Assembly (NCBI GenBank): GCA_905221605.1 | Contig: CAJNDS010002804.1 | Location: 64,001 to 128,000 of the forward strand | Length of the DNA stretch: 64,000 nt | Source: Symbiodinium natans | Taxonomy: Eukaryota; Sar; Dinophyceae; Suessiales; Symbiodiniaceae | Direction of reading: 5' to 3' | In this document: one piece after another, positions 11,801-23,889 of the stretch | Layout: each line of letters starts with the position of its first letter | Numbering within the stretch: position 1 is the stretch's first letter | Notes under the pieces: model-generated | Database searches by the model: none | Seen by the model: the letters and a program-made list of their open reading frames with translations, nothing else | What the model was told of the DNA's origin: nothing | Program-made: the position numbers and the translations under genes

Positions 11801-13763
11801 TGGGTGCATGCTCCACTCAGATAACCGTTCACGGAAGGCCCTCGGAAAGCAACCCCCATGACGCATGCCTGAGAAATATCTTCTGCCGCCATGAGGGATG
11901 TGACGGTTTCTTCATCCTCCTAGCAGACTGGGCGGGGGGGGGGGGCTACCACTTCAACTGCATGGAGAATTCCGGATGGGACGTGCCGAGTGCGAACTCT
12001 AAACAAGCAAGGCATGAACATCATGTTGTGAGGTGTCCAGATCACCGTCAGGCCCCAGATGGCTCAGCACCTTGCCAGCAACAGCGAACAAACTTTACGG
12101 GGTAGGCTTTGCTTGAGCTGAAGCGTATTCCCGGCAGATGGCATTCGACTGTGTCAGTACTGGCTTCTCATGGTTGCACGCAATCTCGATTCGGATGCGG
12201 ATGAAATCGGAAGTTCTGGCTCTTGTGCCCGCTGGTTTACTGACGGCGTGCGCCCTGGTGTGCTTCACGCCAGCTGTTGATTTCACACTGATTCCGTTCT
12301 CTGCACGGCCATCAGCAAGTTTGACGGGGCGACATCCGGGGAAGCGCAGGTTTGGAAGTTGCGCGTGGCCTACGGATGGCAAGGTCCGACTCGTTGGCGT
12401 TCCTGCAATACTTGTGGGATCCTGTGAGGGTTGGAGACTCCAGACAGGGAAGCGAACCACAATTTGCAGCACTTTGGCAGCGCGTGATGTAGGGCCCCAC
12501 TATCATCCACCATCCATGGCCACCAAGCCAACCCTTGAATGTGCAGGAAGGTTGTCGAGAAAGCATGGCCGGATTCAAGGGGGCCTTGGCGATGCATGGT
12601 CCGTTGAAATGAATGAAGCTCAGGAAACTGAGCCGGGGAACTCCAAGAAATTCAAGAACTGCCGAGACGAAACACATTGACTTCCCCATGTGAAATTGAA
12701 TCAAAGCGGGGTTCGCCAGAGACCCCTCTCGCAGGTATGTGAGCAATGAGATGATCCTGTAGCACGGTCAAGCACACGGCGAACATGTACTTTAATGCAA
12801 TTCAACACGTTGAGGCCGTTGAACAGCGACAATGCAAAAAAAAACAATAGCCTATCGGAGCGACATAGAGTACCCACAGTGTATTCAGTGTGTCATCTTA
12901 GCATCACCGTGCACTAAGTGCGGTCCGGCCTCAATTCCCCCAGCTTGCACTGAGAACTGCAAGGAGAAAAGCGCCGCACCTTGCCCGATCTACACTCGAC
13001 AGAAGAGATCCAAGCTATGCCCTGCAAAGTTATGCCCACAATCAACGACTCTGCCCACTGCGAGTCCACAGGATCTGCGCCTGACAGCAGCCTCCGAAAG
13101 TCGCCCCGAAGGACATCGACGTCACCTGCATGAGAACTGCGGCTTGGATCTCAGAGTGCAAGAATACTTGTGAATTGAACACCCATTTTTCTTAGCCTTG
13201 TCCCTGCCTGAACGCGCTGGATCCTCCACAGGTGCATTGACCAAGTTGGGCGACAGCACGTCGCCTGGACTTGGTCAGTGGGCACTTGGTCCAAAGGCAA
13301 AAGAGGGCGTCAGGCCTTGGGCGAGCAGGTTGGGAGCAGTTGGAATGAGTTGCATCACTCTGCAGCAGCTCCCGGCAAACCCCGGCCCTTTGTCCGCCTC
13401 AAGGCATTGTCTGAGGCGCAGGCCCACGCACACACAAGTCAGTATCACCTCAGGTGCACAGCACACCTCCCAGGCCTTCCCAGGGAGCAAGACGAAGCCA
13501 AGAAGGGCTTTTCAGTCGGTCTGAGGGTCAGACTACCAGGCAACACACGCCTGCATGAAGAACACAAATAGGAGCACGTGGCTGGCTAATCACACGCGGA
13601 GGTGCGGCTGCTTCAGGTTTGGCAGAGGCATGTCGCATTGGGCCACGTGTCAATCCCGCTTGGTGAGCACGCAAGTCTCTGCCAACACTTCACCCTGATG
13701 AGCTCCTGTGCACATCTTCGCCCTCAATCTGGGTCGTCGGCCGAGCATGCACACCGCACTCAC
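8830..13763. other. No confident gene
   Basis: Holds several C or G runs, the telomere-like tract at 9788, and many short overlapping frames. Exons may be hidden here; none had both protein-like content and a convincing splice site. Confidence 0.45.
9788..9848 (+). repeat. Short telomere-like tract
   Basis: Degenerate TTTAGGG repeats, G-rich strand on plus. Confidence 0.9.
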
Positions 13764-13861
13764 CAGAGCGACATGCCGAAGCGACCTCCAGAAACTCGGC
13801 TCCAAGCCGACCAAGCCCCAGTCAATACTGATACTGGCTCCAGCACCAATGTGCAATCGGT
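13764..13861 (-). CDS. Probable next exon of the 14.1-kb gene
   Basis: Acceptor GGCAACTTAG ends just above 13861 and a consensus donor CTG|GTGAGT follows 13764. Two frames remain open: one (TDCTLVLEPVSVLTGAWSAW) matches the phase of the upstream exon, the other (DWGLVGLEPSFWRSLRHVAL) fits the donor in phase 0. I cannot decide between them from sequence alone. Confidence 0.45.
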
Positions 13862-13955
13862 CTAAGTTGCCGGCACAAATTAAGCTCTAACTCTATGCAT
13901 AACCGGGGGGATACATTCTATAGGTCAGCCGCTTGCTTGCATTACCAGCACTCAC

Positions 13956-14120
13956 CTCTTCGCGGGGTACGCATATCGATGCTCCGCGTGCACTTGTGTA
14001 CAAAGAGTTGGGTGTGAACTGCGGCACATCGTTCTCCAGGGATGGGCGATGGAGCTTCTCATCCCCCATCCCTTGAAGAAGCTCCGCGGCTCTTTGTACA
14101 GGCAGTGTGGTGTCTTGAGT
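13956..14120 (-). CDS. 55-codon internal exon, both splice sites visible
   Basis: Bounded by acceptor GGCTGTAG (exon starts 14120) and donor GAAGAG|GTGAGT (exon ends 13956). It is exactly 165 bp, phase 0 at both ends, and open throughout. It begins TQDTTLPVQRAAELLQGMGD and ends RGASICVPREE. No family was recognised. A following exon probably lies at 13764-13861. Confidence 0.6.
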
Positions 14121-16243
14121 CTACAGCCATTCATGGCGACAAGCTGTTGGCACCGAGGTCTAGAACCAGAAAGTCCCAAACGTCACTCTCGACACCGCTC
14201 TGCATCTTAACGACAAGCACGGGATGTTGGGTCATCCCAGCGCTACCGCACGTTGGTGGGTTAGGTGGGGCATGTGATGTCCAGGGTTTCGGGTACAGGG
14301 TTTTTGGTTCCGGGTTGAAGCTTTCTCCTGACTCCGCAGTCGTGAAAAGTCTGCAAGACCACGACTTCAGGTCATTTCTGCCGGCAACTGCGCTAGGCTC
14401 CTTCGGCTCAGGCGTCCCGGCCAAACTTCTTGTCGTGATCACGCTTCGCTTTAGCCTTGACCTAAGCCATGTTTGGGGGCTTTGGGCGTCAGACTCAAAG
14501 CCTGCAAACACACTTAACATGCGGCTTGACGAAGAGATCAGGATGCTCCACACAAGAACTTCCCGGCACCCTACGACTCTACGCCGCAGCCTTGATCCAA
14601 GAGGCTCCAACTCTCTCTGCCTTGGACGAAGACGTTTTGCTCTTGGAGTTTGCCTGCCGCACTCCTCAGAGGACAGCCAGAGATGAGGCGCAAGCCGAAC
14701 CCAAGAAGGGCTTGCAAATCAGAGCTGCCGGCCCCACTCTAAACGTTAAAACATCCCTAACAGCCCTGGGAGGGCGCCTCCCTTGAACTTCTTGGAGTCT
14801 TTGGTCGACATGGCAGTGATGCTCCGTGTACCGCTTCCATCGTCCCAGTGGGCGCTGCCCTTTGCCTCGGTCTACACGGGGCTGTCAAGGATTTTTAAGG
14901 GCTTTGAGTGGGAACAGCAGGGGCTTCGAGACGAGAAGGGCCCACTCCGCAGGTCTGAAAGGTGTTTCGGTTGAAACCTCACGTGTTGGATTTCCCTTAC
15001 GTTGATGGCTTCATGCATGCCAAGATACCACCATTGCGAAGCCGCACTTTTCGCAGGGGCGAGCAGGCGAGTAGCTTTGTTCCATAGAGCATTTGCCGCA
15101 TATCATACCTGAGAATGCCAAGACTTATCGTATGTGTAGACCACCCTTTTCAGCTGCTTGCGCACGAGCTGAAAGCCCCACACCATTCTGGAGGCAAAAC
15201 CCACCCATCTACTGTGAGCATGTGCCTTTACCAGGCACTTCTGCCGAGCCTCAGAAATGCAAAGCCCCATCAAAGCACCCACACAATCCAGCTCCAGGGA
15301 CTCATCCTCCCAGCAGCTAAAAGCATCAAGGCACGGCTCGCTTGGGCGCCCAGACCCGCCGCTGGACATCCCGAGTCTGCATGGCATTGTGGGCACGGGA
15401 AGGCGCGCCCACAGCAAGCGAAGCGGTACCACCTTGCTTGCCACAGGTTCCTCTGGGCATATGTACATATCTAGAGATATAGATAAAGAGAGAGATATAT
15501 ATATATATGTACGTATGTACGTATGTATGCACTCCCGCCCCCCCCCCCCCCCCGTGCCCCCCGCATGATCCACACTTTCGGCCTCGTATTGGTTGTCAAT
15601 GTGAAGTTGGGGGGATTCATGAGACTCCAGACTCCAGACTCCAGATTTCCTGTTCGAATCCGGACATCCAGAACCAAACTCCTGGTCAAAGTCCCAAACC
15701 TGTGCCCCACGCCCTCAAGAGATCGACGGACCCCTTCCACAGCTAGCATGGAAGCTTCAAGACGGATTCGGGGCAGGTTGGGCATCGGGATTCCACAAAG
15801 GGGCATTTGCACACCGGAGCCCTAAACCCCAAACCCCAAACCCCCAACCCCGAACCCCAAACCCCAAACCCTAAACCCCAAACAACAAACCCTAAACCAA
15901 GCAGCTTGTAGGACTTCTTGAAGTGCCTGCACGCCCCCATCTGCGGAAGCGGGCTGCCAAGCTTGATCAGCTGCTGCCGCGGGTCAGACTTGGCCTTCTT
16001 GCGGAGGTACCTCTCAGGACTATAGGGGCCTTAGTCATTAGAATAGGGTTATAGGAGCCTTGATAGTTAGAGTAGGGTTTTGGGGGGGTTGTTGTAGCTT
16101 ATCTAGAAAGGGACTGCAAGGGAGTATGTTCTTCGTAACTATTCCGACAGATGTATTACCTCTGAAGCTGCGCAGGTGAGTGTTGCAAGGGTTTTGGAGT
16201 TCGGAGGTGCCAAAGACGGAGAGGCAATCTGAACTGGCACTCA
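14121..16243. other. No confident gene
   Basis: Contains a 160-214 codon pair of overlapping frames (14.04-14.69 kb) without recognisable content, a TA/CGTA microsatellite at 15490-15530 next to a C run, and a telomere-like tract. Confidence 0.45.
15821..15898 (-). repeat. Short telomere-like tract
   Basis: Degenerate CCCTAAA/CCCCAAA repeats, so the G-rich strand is on minus. Confidence 0.9.
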
Positions 16244-16293
16244 CTTGGTTTTCATGTGCCGGCACAAAATGTAGTTGTTCTTTCCAAAAGGCT
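16244..16293 (-). CDS. Possible short exon
   Basis: About 50 bp encoding AFWKEQLHFVPAHENQ, preceded by an AAAGTCTCAG acceptor and followed by a consensus donor CAA|GTGAGT. Its only support is the splice sites and the residue content. Confidence 0.35.
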
Positions 16294-17639
16294 GAGACTT
16301 TCTGTTCTCAACACAAATTCAGATTGCGGGTGCTCGAACTCTCTCCCTGGTAAAGAAAAGGGAGAGCAGAATCTTCCTGTGCCTGGGACCCCAGCAAGGA
16401 AAAATCGATGAAGGCTGGCTTCCACGGAGCTCGCTTCAAGGTTGGCCCCGCCTCAACTCCTCTGCAAGCTCGTCCATCGGATCATCCTCGCATGAAGCAG
16501 CAATACTCTCCGAAACGCCCGCTCTTCGCTTCAAGGCTTCTGGGCCCCGGGCAATGGACTTCTTGGTGCCGGTACTTTTGCCACCAGGATCGCAAGGAGT
16601 GATCTCATCTATGCGAATGGACTCCGCGCGGAAGGCATACCTTGAGGCTTCGAGTTAAAAGCACTCCCTCGGCGTCTGCGACTCGGCTGTACACGAGACC
16701 ACTGCGATGGCGCCTTCCCCCTCAACTGCGCATGATCTGCACACGCCCCCCTTAAGGTGCAAAGCCCGTTAGAACTCCTTCAGGGTCATCCAAGCTGCTT
16801 GGCGTGGCACTCGAAACCTGGCAAGCCATGAAAGAAAGGACTTGGAGCCAACATGACTCATCCTGGTAAACTGAAGCTGCAAACTTCACATGCGACTGAA
16901 GGCACGGGAGTGGGGCCAATGCTCTTAAGCTTAGTCTTGCTGGCAGGATGCAGGTGCCGTCGATGCCCCGATTGCGCACAAACTCGTTCTTGTGCACGTT
17001 TTCCGCATGGCAGCTTTCCTGCACGATAAAGCAGGGCACACAAAGAACCGAGACGGCTTCAATCAACACCGAACGCCCCAAATGCCTCTGCTGCACAGAA
17101 GCTTCATTGAATCTATGCTTCCAAGGCTCGCAGATACTCATCAGAACTGATGGCAGCACATCCGTCACTCGGCAGCGGACGCAGTCCACGTAGCAAAGCC
17201 TCAAGCACCACAGAAGTTGAATACCACAGCATCACAAGAATCCCAGACCTTCAAGGGAGAAGCCCTACACCTCTGCGACTCCCCAAGCATGCCGTGGTCG
17301 CCGTGAGCTGGCGGCGTGCAAGAGCGTGGGCCGCAGGCGAGCCGCAATGAGCCTCTGACACTTGCGGACGCCTATATACGACAGCCACAACTACCAGTAC
17401 CACTCTGTATGTCACTGTATGTCAATACATGTCACAGTGCTTCAGTCCGATGGCACCGGCCACGAGTCAACTCTTGGTAGAACTCGTTAATGACAATTGT
17501 TGTGTGGTCTCGGAACTCGCTCTCAAGTCCCAAGTGAAGAATAGCTGCGGGTGAGGAGCCCCGAGCAACCCTCACACCAAAGCTTCGCGTCCACGGCATC
17601 TTCGTCAGCCCCGGAGAGGTAGACCTTGCGAGCATCTTC

Positions 17640-17780
17640 GGCAGAGAGACTTCCATCCGTTCATGCCACCGCGGTGCCCCTGCCAGAAATCCTGATTCCG
17701 CTGCTTCTGCTCGAGGCCCACCTGCGCAGCGGTCCGGCAGTCGGCGCAGGCCAGCTGCACGTGGAGCAGCTCCAGTTGCA
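17640..17780 (-). CDS. Exon with Cys and Gln/Lys-rich helix, probably same gene as 17.9 kb
   Basis: Starts after acceptor GTGCCACAG and reads QLELLHVQLACADCRTAAQ, then VGLEQKQRNQDFWQGHRGGM. A following frame (EDARKVYLSGADEDAV, then AKLWCEGC) lies just downstream in another phase, so either another junction or an indel falls near 17645. The Cys pairs could bind metal, but the pattern is too short to name a domain. Confidence 0.4.
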
Positions 17781-17819
17781 CTGTGGCACAGCCTTGCCAG
17801 GTGAGCGGGAGGCTGTTAC

Positions 17820-17983
17820 CGCAGCTCGCATGCCCTCGTATGCCCAGCCTTGCATGGTCTTGATTCCTTCGAGGCGTATCTCCGTGCCCTTGTGATCTGG
17901 CTCCAGCTCGATAGGCATGCGCTCTCGGTGGACCTCCTCTTCCTCGTCTTCGTCCTCCTCATCATCGTCCTCCCCCCGCGACG
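17820..17983 (-). CDS. Exon with an acidic run
   Basis: Follows a GTCCTGAG acceptor and encodes a run of Glu/Asp (EDDDEEDEDEEEE) and then RMPIELEPDHKGTEIRLEGI. It ends at a GTAACA donor (GCG|GTAACA), or a few codons earlier at a GC donor that would put the next exon in frame. The acidic tract suggests an intracellular, perhaps nuclear, protein; no family was recognised. Confidence 0.45.
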
Positions 17984-19074
17984 CTCAGGACAACTTGCAC
18001 GAGCAATGTGGAGATTGCAGATTTCTGCGGTAATTAGTCTGTGAACAATTCGTTGCCAATGTTGCGACAACTCCTCCTCAGTCGGAAACCAGTCTGCACC
18101 AGCTGCAGCGCCAGAGTCCTTGGCGGGGCGCTACTGCGGCATGGGTTTCGGGTGTTGCTCCCCAAAATCTCCTCCAGCCAGTCGAGGTCATCTGCAAGAC
18201 CTCTCCGAGTAGCCGAAGGGCGTGCTCTGGTAATGGACGTGACACCCAGTTCTGTGTGGTTCCTAGAGAGCTCTCTCAATGACTCCGAGCCTTCAGAAAC
18301 CTGAATCCCATAAACACAAACCCGGTCCAAACTCCATCTCCCCACAAACTCCGCCGCACTCCACTCGGTCGGAATCAAGTGAATCCGAAGAAAGCCATAT
18401 CAAAGGAAACATGGACATGAAGAACCTTTAAGGTCCCCCCCCCCCCCCCCCCGCCGCCGCCTTTCGCGGCGGAATCCTTGACGTCTTTGCATCCCTTGGA
18501 TTCCGCCCCAGCGAGTCTTCGGGCTTCCAGGCGTCCGAAGCAGGCCTGGGGGCACAGCAACAACTGGGCCGTGGACTCCGTAGGGTCCATAAACTAGAAA
18601 CCCAGAGAAACACCTGAGTAATTAGAAGTAGAAACATTGGAGTGCAACACCAGAGTACCTAGAATTAGAAGAGCTACTTAGAAGACTCTGGAGAATGTGA
18701 GGTGACGTACACCCAGCCTCACAAGCCCTGGCATTGTGGTGGCCAACCTCAGACGCAATCATGTCCCACCTGCCAGGGCTTCCTGCACGGCCTATGGGTC
18801 ATCTGGGGTTTTCCGAAATTAGGGGTACCCTATTCTTGGAAACCCCCATCTCCGAAAATGCTGCATCCGGCTGCCGGGTGCCTCTGTTTGCGCGAGTGGC
18901 TCCAGGACTCTGGGTACTGCCGCACGGCCTTCAGTGAGGCTCTCCCTATTGTAGGAGTTGTCGAAATTTCTCGAAACATGTCCCACAAGAGATAACTTCC
19001 TGGTTCCAGTGGAGCCTCGAATTCCGAGAGACCTGCTGAATTATCTCAATTCTGCTCTTGTTTTGTTCCCTCAC

Positions 19075-19184
19075 TGGTGTGCGGGCCTCCTTGAGAGCTT
19101 GGTACTCTACCTGCGTCCAGCCGTGCTCGTCGCGAGCGCCTTCCTCGCGAAACAGATCGCGAAGGCAGGGGCAGAGTAAGGGCA
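19075..19184 (-). CDS. Internal exon, both splice sites visible
   Basis: Acceptor GCCATCCAG above 19184 and donor ACACCA|GTGAGG below 19075 enclose 110 bp encoding CLRDLFREEGARDEHGWTQV and then EYQALKEARTP. It is highly charged and probably helical. It lies between other minus-strand charged exons and may belong to the same coiled-coil gene as 19.4-21.6 kb. Confidence 0.55.
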
Positions 19185-19351
19185 CTGGATGGCACAGGAG
19201 CACATGTTCACATGTTTTCACAGCCCGGCTTCCGAACCTGTTTCAAGCCAATTGCCTCGTCTAGCCTCTATGAGAACCCCTCATTGGCAACTTGTGCAGA
19301 ACGCTCACAGTCCAAAGAACCCTTCACGAAAGGGCCGAATGAAAAACCTAC

Positions 19352-19419
19352 GTCTGCTGGAGCTGGTCCTGCTTGGTCGCCAGTGCCTGCGCTGCTTTGC
19401 GCTCCGCCGCCTCGCGCTC
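19352..19419 (-). CDS. Coiled-coil exon
   Basis: Starts after acceptor CTGTTGCAG and stops at donor CAGAC|GTAGGT; 68 bp encoding EREAAERKAAQALATKQDQL and a few further residues. The Ala/Glu/Lys/Gln pattern is typical of a coiled coil. A further frame upstream at 19.6 kb (LNAARELARSLRRQREA) looks like another helical exon. Confidence 0.5.
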
Positions 19420-20379
19420 CTGCAACAGCCCGCATGTCGCACAGGCCCTTCAGGAGGGCTTGCAGACTTTCCTCTTGGCACTTAGTCACTGGGTCTGGGG
19501 TGATGTCGCTTCTGGTCTTGAGAAGCAGCGAAAGCTTGAGAAAGCCATGCGCTCCGAAGCGTCTTCAACGGCTTCGAGGCCTGGCCTCACGCTGGCGCCG
19601 GAGGCTGCGGGCGAGCTCCCGCGCAGCGTTCAAGGCACAAGCCTCCTCCTAACAGTGGCACGGCAGCACCCTGAAACCGCTCTGAATGTGCCAGCGCGCT
19701 TCGAAAATCCAAATGGCATTTCCTGAAATCCTGTAGAGGGCATCATTGAAAGAATACCTATCCTGCTCAAGCGCAAGCCTAGCAAATCCTGGGTACCCAA
19801 CACAAGCAAGATAGCCACGTCGGCTGCTACACCAGGTTGGGGCAGGGTTTGGGCGTCTTACCCTCTCCCCCCTGTCCCCCACCCCCCCTCCGCCCACAAT
19901 AATTATACGAACAATACTTATTCAATCCATGATTCCCTCCCTACAGCTGACCGATGTAGGAGCCATCATTTATTCGGACAAGCACCCAAACGGAGACTTC
20001 GACGCAGGCTTCTGTCATGTGGGACTCTCTGTGGGGACTCCCAGGGCCCCAGGGAGATTCTGGGGACACTCCCAGGATGCTCGGATCTCTCAGGCCAGGA
20101 GACCGGGACACTGTGCGAGGAGGCAAACACCGAGGCTAGGAACTCCAAAACAAAAAGAAACGCCGAGGGCCGCTGCAGCCCGAGGCAAATTCTTGTACCC
20201 TTCCCTGCCTCGTCACGGCGCTGTTGCCGCTCTCGTGCCTCTAAGGACAAACTACATGACATGACTGTGAGTGGGAAAACGCTTGACGTGGGTTAGCTAA
20301 GTAACTGGACTGTTCAGAAAAAACGAGACAGTTAAGGTCGTCAATGGTAACCCATCACGGCAGGCTTCCCGCATTCAGA

Positions 20380-20580
20380 CGTCTTGATCCATTGATGCCT
20401 CACGTTGCAGCAGCTGCCGTCGCTGGCGGCTGAGCGCCTCACGCTCTTTCTCCTGGTGCTTCCTGGACGGATTCTTGGCGCTGATTCTGCAACATCCAGG
20501 AAGCATAGACGCGCTCGGGACACTGCCTTTCGAGCGTATCTTTAATCGCGTCAGCCGCATCCTTCTGAGCGGCCACCTGG
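20380..20580 (-). CDS. Coiled-coil exon with a possible frame break
   Basis: Reads AAQKDAADAIKDTLERQCPE and then RVYASWMLQNQRQESVQ in one frame, then HQEKEREALSRQRRQLLQRE in the next frame. Both halves look coding, so either a one-base indel or an unseen junction lies near 20460. The upstream acceptor is probably GAAGCCAG near 20580. Confidence 0.45.
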
Positions 20581-20660
20581 CTTCAAGAACGGGAGAACGG
20601 CAAGAGACATCGCTGAACCCTAACCAGCAAATGCCAGAGGACGCTGAGACTGATCAAAAC

Positions 20661-20732
20661 TTCATGCGTAGCAGCACTCTCGTGCAAGCCAGCTGGGCCT
20701 TCTCTAGGCGAGCCTGCCATGCTTCGGCTGCG
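20661..20732 (-). CDS. Short helical exon of the coiled-coil gene
   Basis: Acceptor TTGCTGCTCAG above 20732 and donor ATGAA|GTTTTG below 20661. It encodes AAEAWQARLEKAQLACTRVL and then LRM. Composition and position fit the neighbouring charged exons. The phase to the next exon is not resolved. Confidence 0.45.
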
Positions 20733-20848
20733 CTGAGCAGCAAGACCCACACGAATGTTAGGACCTCGGCCAGTGACCCTGGTGGCCATAAACGGACGGG
20801 ACATCACACCTTGACAACTACCATGCGATGTGCAAAGAAGCTCCTGCT

Positions 20849-20915
20849 GAGTGAGTGAGTGAGTAAGTGAACGAGTGAGTGAGTGAGTGAGAGAGTGAGA
20901 ATGAGTGAGTGAGAA
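20849..20915 (+). repeat. (GAGT)n microsatellite
   Basis: GAGT tetranucleotide run with a few substitutions, between the exons of the minus-strand coiled-coil gene. Confidence 0.9.
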
Positions 20916-21149
20916 GCTCCAGCTCCAAAGCCCCGCAACAAGCAAGCACGCTGTCCGATTGTGTCCCTTCCTAATTTCCCTTGGGCACCCAATTTTCTCT
21001 GCTTATCGCTTTGAGCCATCGTCCTACTAGTCCCGTCAACCCTCATCTCTTCCTGGGGTGGTGGCAGAGAAGCCCGCAATCCACGAGAACAAGGCGGAGG
21101 CCTCACCCTGGCAACAGCAACGTGGCACGCGATGTTCGGCGCCGTGACT

Positions 21150-21283
21150 CTGTGACTCCTGGCCTCTGCCCAGCGCTTGAAGCCCATCACCACAGAGGCT
21201 ATATACAGCACGGTGAAGACCTTAAGGGCAGTATGAGCAGAGGTCTTTGCACATGCGTCTGGCGGGGCCAGCTCAGTAGGCCA
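21150..21283 (-). CDS. Possible second exon of the coiled-coil gene
   Basis: Joins in phase 0 to the exon ending at 21407. It contains a hydrophobic stretch (VFTVLYIASVVMGF) flanked by charged residues. The 3' end is not defined. Confidence 0.35.
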
Positions 21284-21406
21284 CTGCTCGGGCAAAATGC
21301 ACCTTCGGGTCCTTGCATGAGGCATACGATGGTACAGCACCATCACACAGAAGGATGATCTGGGAAAGCAGCGTGCGCCATGCAGCTGAGATTCGGTTCC
21401 TCTTAC

Positions 21407-21571
21407 CTTTTCGTCCTTGTGCTCGCGCAGTTCCTTAGGCGGCTGAAGCTCGGACTGCATGCTGGAACAGTCCGACAGGGCGGCCTCCTTTTGGTGCTTC
21501 TTCAAGTCCTTCTCCGTCTTCCTCATCGCGCCCCGTTCTGTCTTGTCCCGCTTCTCCATCTTCTCCTTCAT
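21407..21571 (-). CDS. First exon of a Lys/Glu-rich coiled-coil protein
   Basis: The ATG at 21571 opens 55 codons ending at a perfect donor (AAG|GTAAGA). It begins MKEKMEKRDKTERGAMRK and is dominated by Lys, Glu and Arg, so a long charged helix is likely. A pyrimidine-rich stretch precedes the ATG. A possible second exon from 21283 (acceptor GAGCAG) continues in the same phase with WPTELAPPDAC and then ALKVFTVLYIASVV. The exons at 20.7, 20.5, 19.4 and 19.1 kb are probably downstream parts of the same minus-strand gene. Confidence 0.6.
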
Positions 21572-21859
21572 GCCCCGAGAGTCAGAAGTGAAACAAAAGA
21601 GAGAGAGAAGTGCTTTGTTGGCACATGTAGCGTCAATACCACTGCTAGGCTCCTTCTTCTTCTCCCACTTCCTTGGGAAAAGCACGGTCTACATCTGAGT
21701 CTGTCTGCATGCTGGGACCCCTTCGGGATGCTCCCTCTTCTACTGACAGTTCCTAATGGGGATTTTTGGTACCCCCCTAGTATAATCCCTATTAAGGACT
21801 GCTAGTATAAGGGGAACATCCCATAAAGTAGGCCGAAAGCTCGAACTGCACCTCTGAGC

Positions 21860-22018
21860 CTTGGGGCTGACGTTGCTTGTGAACATGCCCAAGAAAATGC
21901 GGCACACCAAAGAAAACTGAAACCCTCCTGCAAATGCCGGAAGAGATCCCAAGCTGATCCCGATGCAGAGGAGTCTCAGCTGCTGCTTCCCCATGTCCAT
22001 GGGCTTGTCTCGCGCCAT
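21860..22018 (-). CDS. Exon with a hydrophobic segment, possible membrane protein
   Basis: The ATG at 22018 follows a CTTCAG acceptor. It reads MARDKPMDMGKQQLRLLCIG and then a hydrophobic run (ISLGSLPAFAGGFQFSLV) compatible with a signal anchor or transmembrane helix. The 3' end is unclear. The family is not certain; a transporter N-terminus is one possibility. Confidence 0.4.
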
Positions 22019-22135
22019 GGCTGAAGACGCGAAAGCCCCTACCTATGCCTTACCAGCGGCTAGCAAGCAACAAAGGAAAGGACGCCGACTTGTGTTTCAG
22101 GGGGGCCCTCCCTCACTCACTCTCTGAGAGCTTAC

Positions 22136-22340
22136 TTCGCGTCTACGGGCGCCTGCAGTGACACTTGCCGGATCTTCTGTGTTCCATGCCATGGCCTGGA
22201 TGAGGTACAGCGAGGACTCCCAAAGCGAACAAAAGTGATTCAAAATGATCACTTCCCATGCACCCCTGAAAAAACGGAGTCCCCAGGCCTTCACACAACG
22301 CTTGGGAATCAAAAAGCGGGAAACCCAGGCGCAGGTGCTC
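22136..22340 (-). CDS. Exon ending at a strong donor
   Basis: The frame ends at donor GCGAA|GTAAGC (exon end 22136). The last 90 bp read SLWESSLYLIQAMAWNTEDP and then ASVTAGARRRE. The frame is open far upstream, so the 5' end is a guess. Confidence 0.5.
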
Positions 22341-23889
22341 GAGGGCGGCCTGGCCTGAGGGATGCACCAGGAAGGCACACCAGCACCGCCACTATCACCT
22401 CCAGGCACAGGCTTTGAGAAGCCACGAGGCTGGGCTGGAGGGCGAACTGCAGGTGGCCATGACAGCAATGTCTTCACGATATCGGTGGAATGAAAACTAC
22501 AGTTGCAAATGAAAATACATACATCTACATGTATGTATATGTGTGTGTTCTGTAGATGTAGACTGTACATTCATGTTTGCCTCAATAGATATACCACTCG
22601 GCCCCAGGCAAGCACAAAGCGTGGGGCCGCAGCCAAAGTTGTCAGCTGGCGAAACATGTCCTTGGAAATCACCAGTTGGCACCACTAGGGGGTTTAGGAG
22701 CATCTGGCGCGCATCTTTCTGGCATTAGGTCTTCATCACTTCGTTGCGTACATCTGTTCCGTGCTTGTGGGCTCTCCAGTAGCCCCTCCCACATCCTAAG
22801 ACCAATCATCTGAGGCTCCCACAACAAGCACGACAAGGTACGCAGTGAGGATCCCTCCAGTGAAGAGGATGTACGCAACGAGCACCTGGGGAGGAGTCCA
22901 TCATTTTGGGGTTTAGGCGGTTAAGGGTTGGGGGTGGGGTTCGGGCTCAACTCTGCTGCAACGGGCTGGATTGACCCTGAGCTACACTACACTGCTGCTT
23001 GTCTTCCAGGCCGCGTGCCGCAACGAGTCCTTTTTGCCCAAAGACGTGCCTGCTCGCGAAGACAAGGCCACTGCTCCCGCTTTGCTACAAGATGGTGGCA
23101 CAAGGGCGTCATGAAGATCTGGGACATACGTGTGATCATCGAAACTTATTCTGTAACCCGTGCCAAAAATAAAGCATCGCTGCATCGACCCTCAAAATCC
23201 TCACTCAACGTGCAAAGAATAGGCAAGGGGGCATATCATTCACAGCCCTCGTGGGCCTCCCCAGTTCTGGGTAAGAGCACTTTTCGGAGCTGAGCACGGA
23301 ATGACCTCACAAGGGCCATACAAGCTAATCGCTTCGTGCTTCGCTGCTCTGCATGTGTCGTATGCAGATGTGAAGCACATCGCATTCTGTCATTTGCTAT
23401 GGAATACGGCCACGAAAACACGCTCCTCTGGCTGCTCTCAGTGGAAGATGCGCATTTGGAGTATGGAATGCCGAGATTAAGCTGGGCCTAGCTGTTAAGG
23501 ACAAACGGCATGTAGCAGACACTACAAGAAGGGAATGGCCAAACAATGGTCTATCGAAACACTATAGAGCTCAGCCCATGTCTGCAGCTGTCGCTTGCAC
23601 CTGCCTCGTGTGCAGAACCCATCACCACCCACTAACGAAGTGCAGCTCCTTGGCGCAAGGCTCATCCAAAGCACCTGCACAACGCCACCGTGGCATGCAA
23701 ACGTCCAGCTATTCGGATAACAGCCCTGGGCTGCACTCAGCTACTTGTATCATCTGAAAATCATGGGAAAAAGAAGCGTTGATAGCCTGGAGCAGCGTGT
23801 AGCGGTTTGCCACGGCGACAAGGCCTCACGAGGGCAGGTCGGGAGTCGAATACGAGTTGCTACAAGCCGTGATCCACAGGTGAACCCGT

